Shown: one piece after another, positions 53,431-54,106 of the stretch
Position numbering within the stretch: the first letter of the stretch is position 1
Layout: the number at the start of each line of letters is the position of its first letter
NCBI GenBank assembly: GCA_035524895.1
Contig: DATLFI010000097.1
Coordinates: 1 to 54,106, forward strand
Reading direction: 5' to 3'
Source: DATLFI01 sp035524895
Lineage (GTDB): Bacteria > Acidobacteriota > Thermoanaerobaculia > Multivoradales > Multivoraceae
Length of the DNA: 54,106 nucleotides
Notes under the pieces: generated by a model
What the model saw: the letters and a program-made list of their open reading frames with translations, nothing else
What the model was told of the DNA's origin: nothing
Database searches by the model: none
Translations under genes and position numbers: made by a program

Positions 53431-54106
53431 GTGCATCTCCGGCCTATCGACCCGCGGCCCACCGGGCGTCGCGTCGAGCGCGGCGTCGCGGCCGCGCTCG
53501 CGGTCGCGATGCTCTGGCTCACCGCCGCCTCGCCCGCCGCCGCGGAGAGCGTACGTCTGAGCGGGCGCCTCGCGACGTGGGACGACCGGCCGCTCGCAGG
53601 CGTCGAGGTGTCGCTGCGCGCCGACGCGCCGGCCTGGGAGCGGACCCTCGCGGCCTGGGAAGGTCGTGCGCCCGCGGCGACTCTGGCGACCGCGAGGACG
53701 GATCCCGATGGTTTCTTCCTCCTGGAGGCGCCTGCGCCCGGGTTCTGGGAGCTGGTGGCTCGCGGCGAAGGCGTAGCGGCGAGCCGACGGGTAATCGCGG
53801 AGTCGAGCGTCGAGCTGGGCACGTGGATGCCGCCGCGGACCAGGACGATCGAGGTCGATGTAATCGGCGCGGGCGATCGTCCCGTGCCGGGGGCTCGCGC
53901 CGCAACAGCCCAGTCGCAGTGGAACGACGCGATTCCGGACGAGGATCGTCGCGCAGTCACCGACGCGCGCGGCCGCGCGAGGTTGCTCGGGCCGTCGCAA
54001 GACGTGTGGCTGGTCGCGCAGGCGCCGGAGACGACGGTCGCGGTCGAGCGCCTGCGCGCGGTCACGACCACGGAGCCCGGAGAAGCGCCGCCGGCGGCGC
54101 GGGTCG
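53431..54106 (+). CDS. secreted protein with carboxypeptidase-regulatory-like domains (partial)
   Basis: Open from GTG 53431 to the window end, 225 codons without a stop. The first about 35 residues form a signal peptide (VAAALAVAMLWLTAASPAAA). Then VRLSGRLATWDDRPLAGVEVSLRA and ARTDPDGFFLLEAPAPGFWELVARGEG make a CarboxypepD_reg-like beta-sandwich, and a second copy starts at IEVDVIGAGDRPVPGARA. These domains occur in large secreted or TonB-linked proteins. The remaining domains lie outside the window. It is divergent from the PaaK-like gene across 175 bp. Confidence 0.75.
   Translation, partial: MHLRPIDPRPTGRRVERGVAAALAVAMLWLTAASPAAAESVRLSGRLATWDDRPLAGVEVSLRADAPAWERTLAAWEGRAPAATLATARTDPDGFFLLEAPAPGFWELVARGEGVAASRRVIAESSVELGTWMPPRTRTIEVDVIGAGDRPVPGARAATAQSQWNDAIPDEDRRAVTDARGRARLLGPSQDVWLVAQAPETTVAVERLRAVTTTEPGEAPPAARV

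Noticed and set aside
50431..54000. One 1189-codon minus-strand frame covering three regions
   Set aside because: Only the part from 52044 to 50431 is a real protein (signal peptide and ribosome site); the upstream part is the wrong frame of the PaaK-like gene and antisense to the plus-strand secreted gene.

Overview
The window is high-GC, densely packed bacterial DNA with long same-strand gene runs, short intergenic gaps and many 4-base stop/start overlaps. LolCD, BamA and Skp show a Gram-negative (two-membrane) cell. The order lysS-lolC-lolD-clpC-bamA-skp, the many multiheme cytochromes, and a secreted-protein C-terminal module that I recall from Acidobacteriota (Thermoanaerobaculia-like) genomes suggest an acidobacterial or deltaproteobacterial-grade organism. 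This assignment is inference from gene content, not from a marker tree.

Left half (about 1-27600), mostly housekeeping. On the minus strand lie lysS-lolC-lolD, clpC-bamA-skp, punA, ftsY-ribD-ribE plus an unknown gene, a Roadblock-like protein with an HD-GYP phosphodiesterase, a periplasmic msrB-msrA pair, and hisS-aspS-aroB. Plus-strand islands carry hpt and a glycosyltransferase/thioesterase pair. ppa and an SDR oxidoreductase follow on the minus strand.

Middle (about 27950-34070), a plus-strand run: glutamine-dependent NAD synthetase, a secreted cytochrome c/copper-monooxygenase-like protein, a nicotinamidase-type hydrolase, enoyl-CoA hydratase and a GNAT acetyltransferase.

Electron-transfer island (34119-42450), the most interesting part. 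It holds a tetraheme NapC/NrfH-type quinol dehydrogenase overlapping a small two-helix membrane protein. Divergent from these is a Rieske-cytochrome b operon whose third gene is an 11-heme cytochrome instead of cytochrome c1 or f. A monoheme cytochrome c and an MtrA/DmsE-like decaheme cytochrome followed by an MtrB/PioB-like outer-membrane barrel complete it. Together they could carry electrons from the quinone pool across the periplasm and outer membrane.

Right part (42470-54106), accessory: an enolase-superfamily OSBS/N-succinylamino-acid racemase paired with a GNAT enzyme, a secreted hydrolase-like protein without a canonical nucleophile, an aldehyde dehydrogenase-family protein, a MazF-type toxin-antitoxin pair with a palindromic operator, a disrupted lipoprotein sulfatase, a TPR protein, a PaaK-like adenylate-forming enzyme, and the start of a secreted protein running off the window.

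Two short palindromes (27798-27844 and 45732-45772) share a core with compensatory changes, and each is framed by a private 8-9 bp direct repeat; they look like miniature insertions. I saw no tRNA, rRNA, CRISPR array or full insertion sequence.
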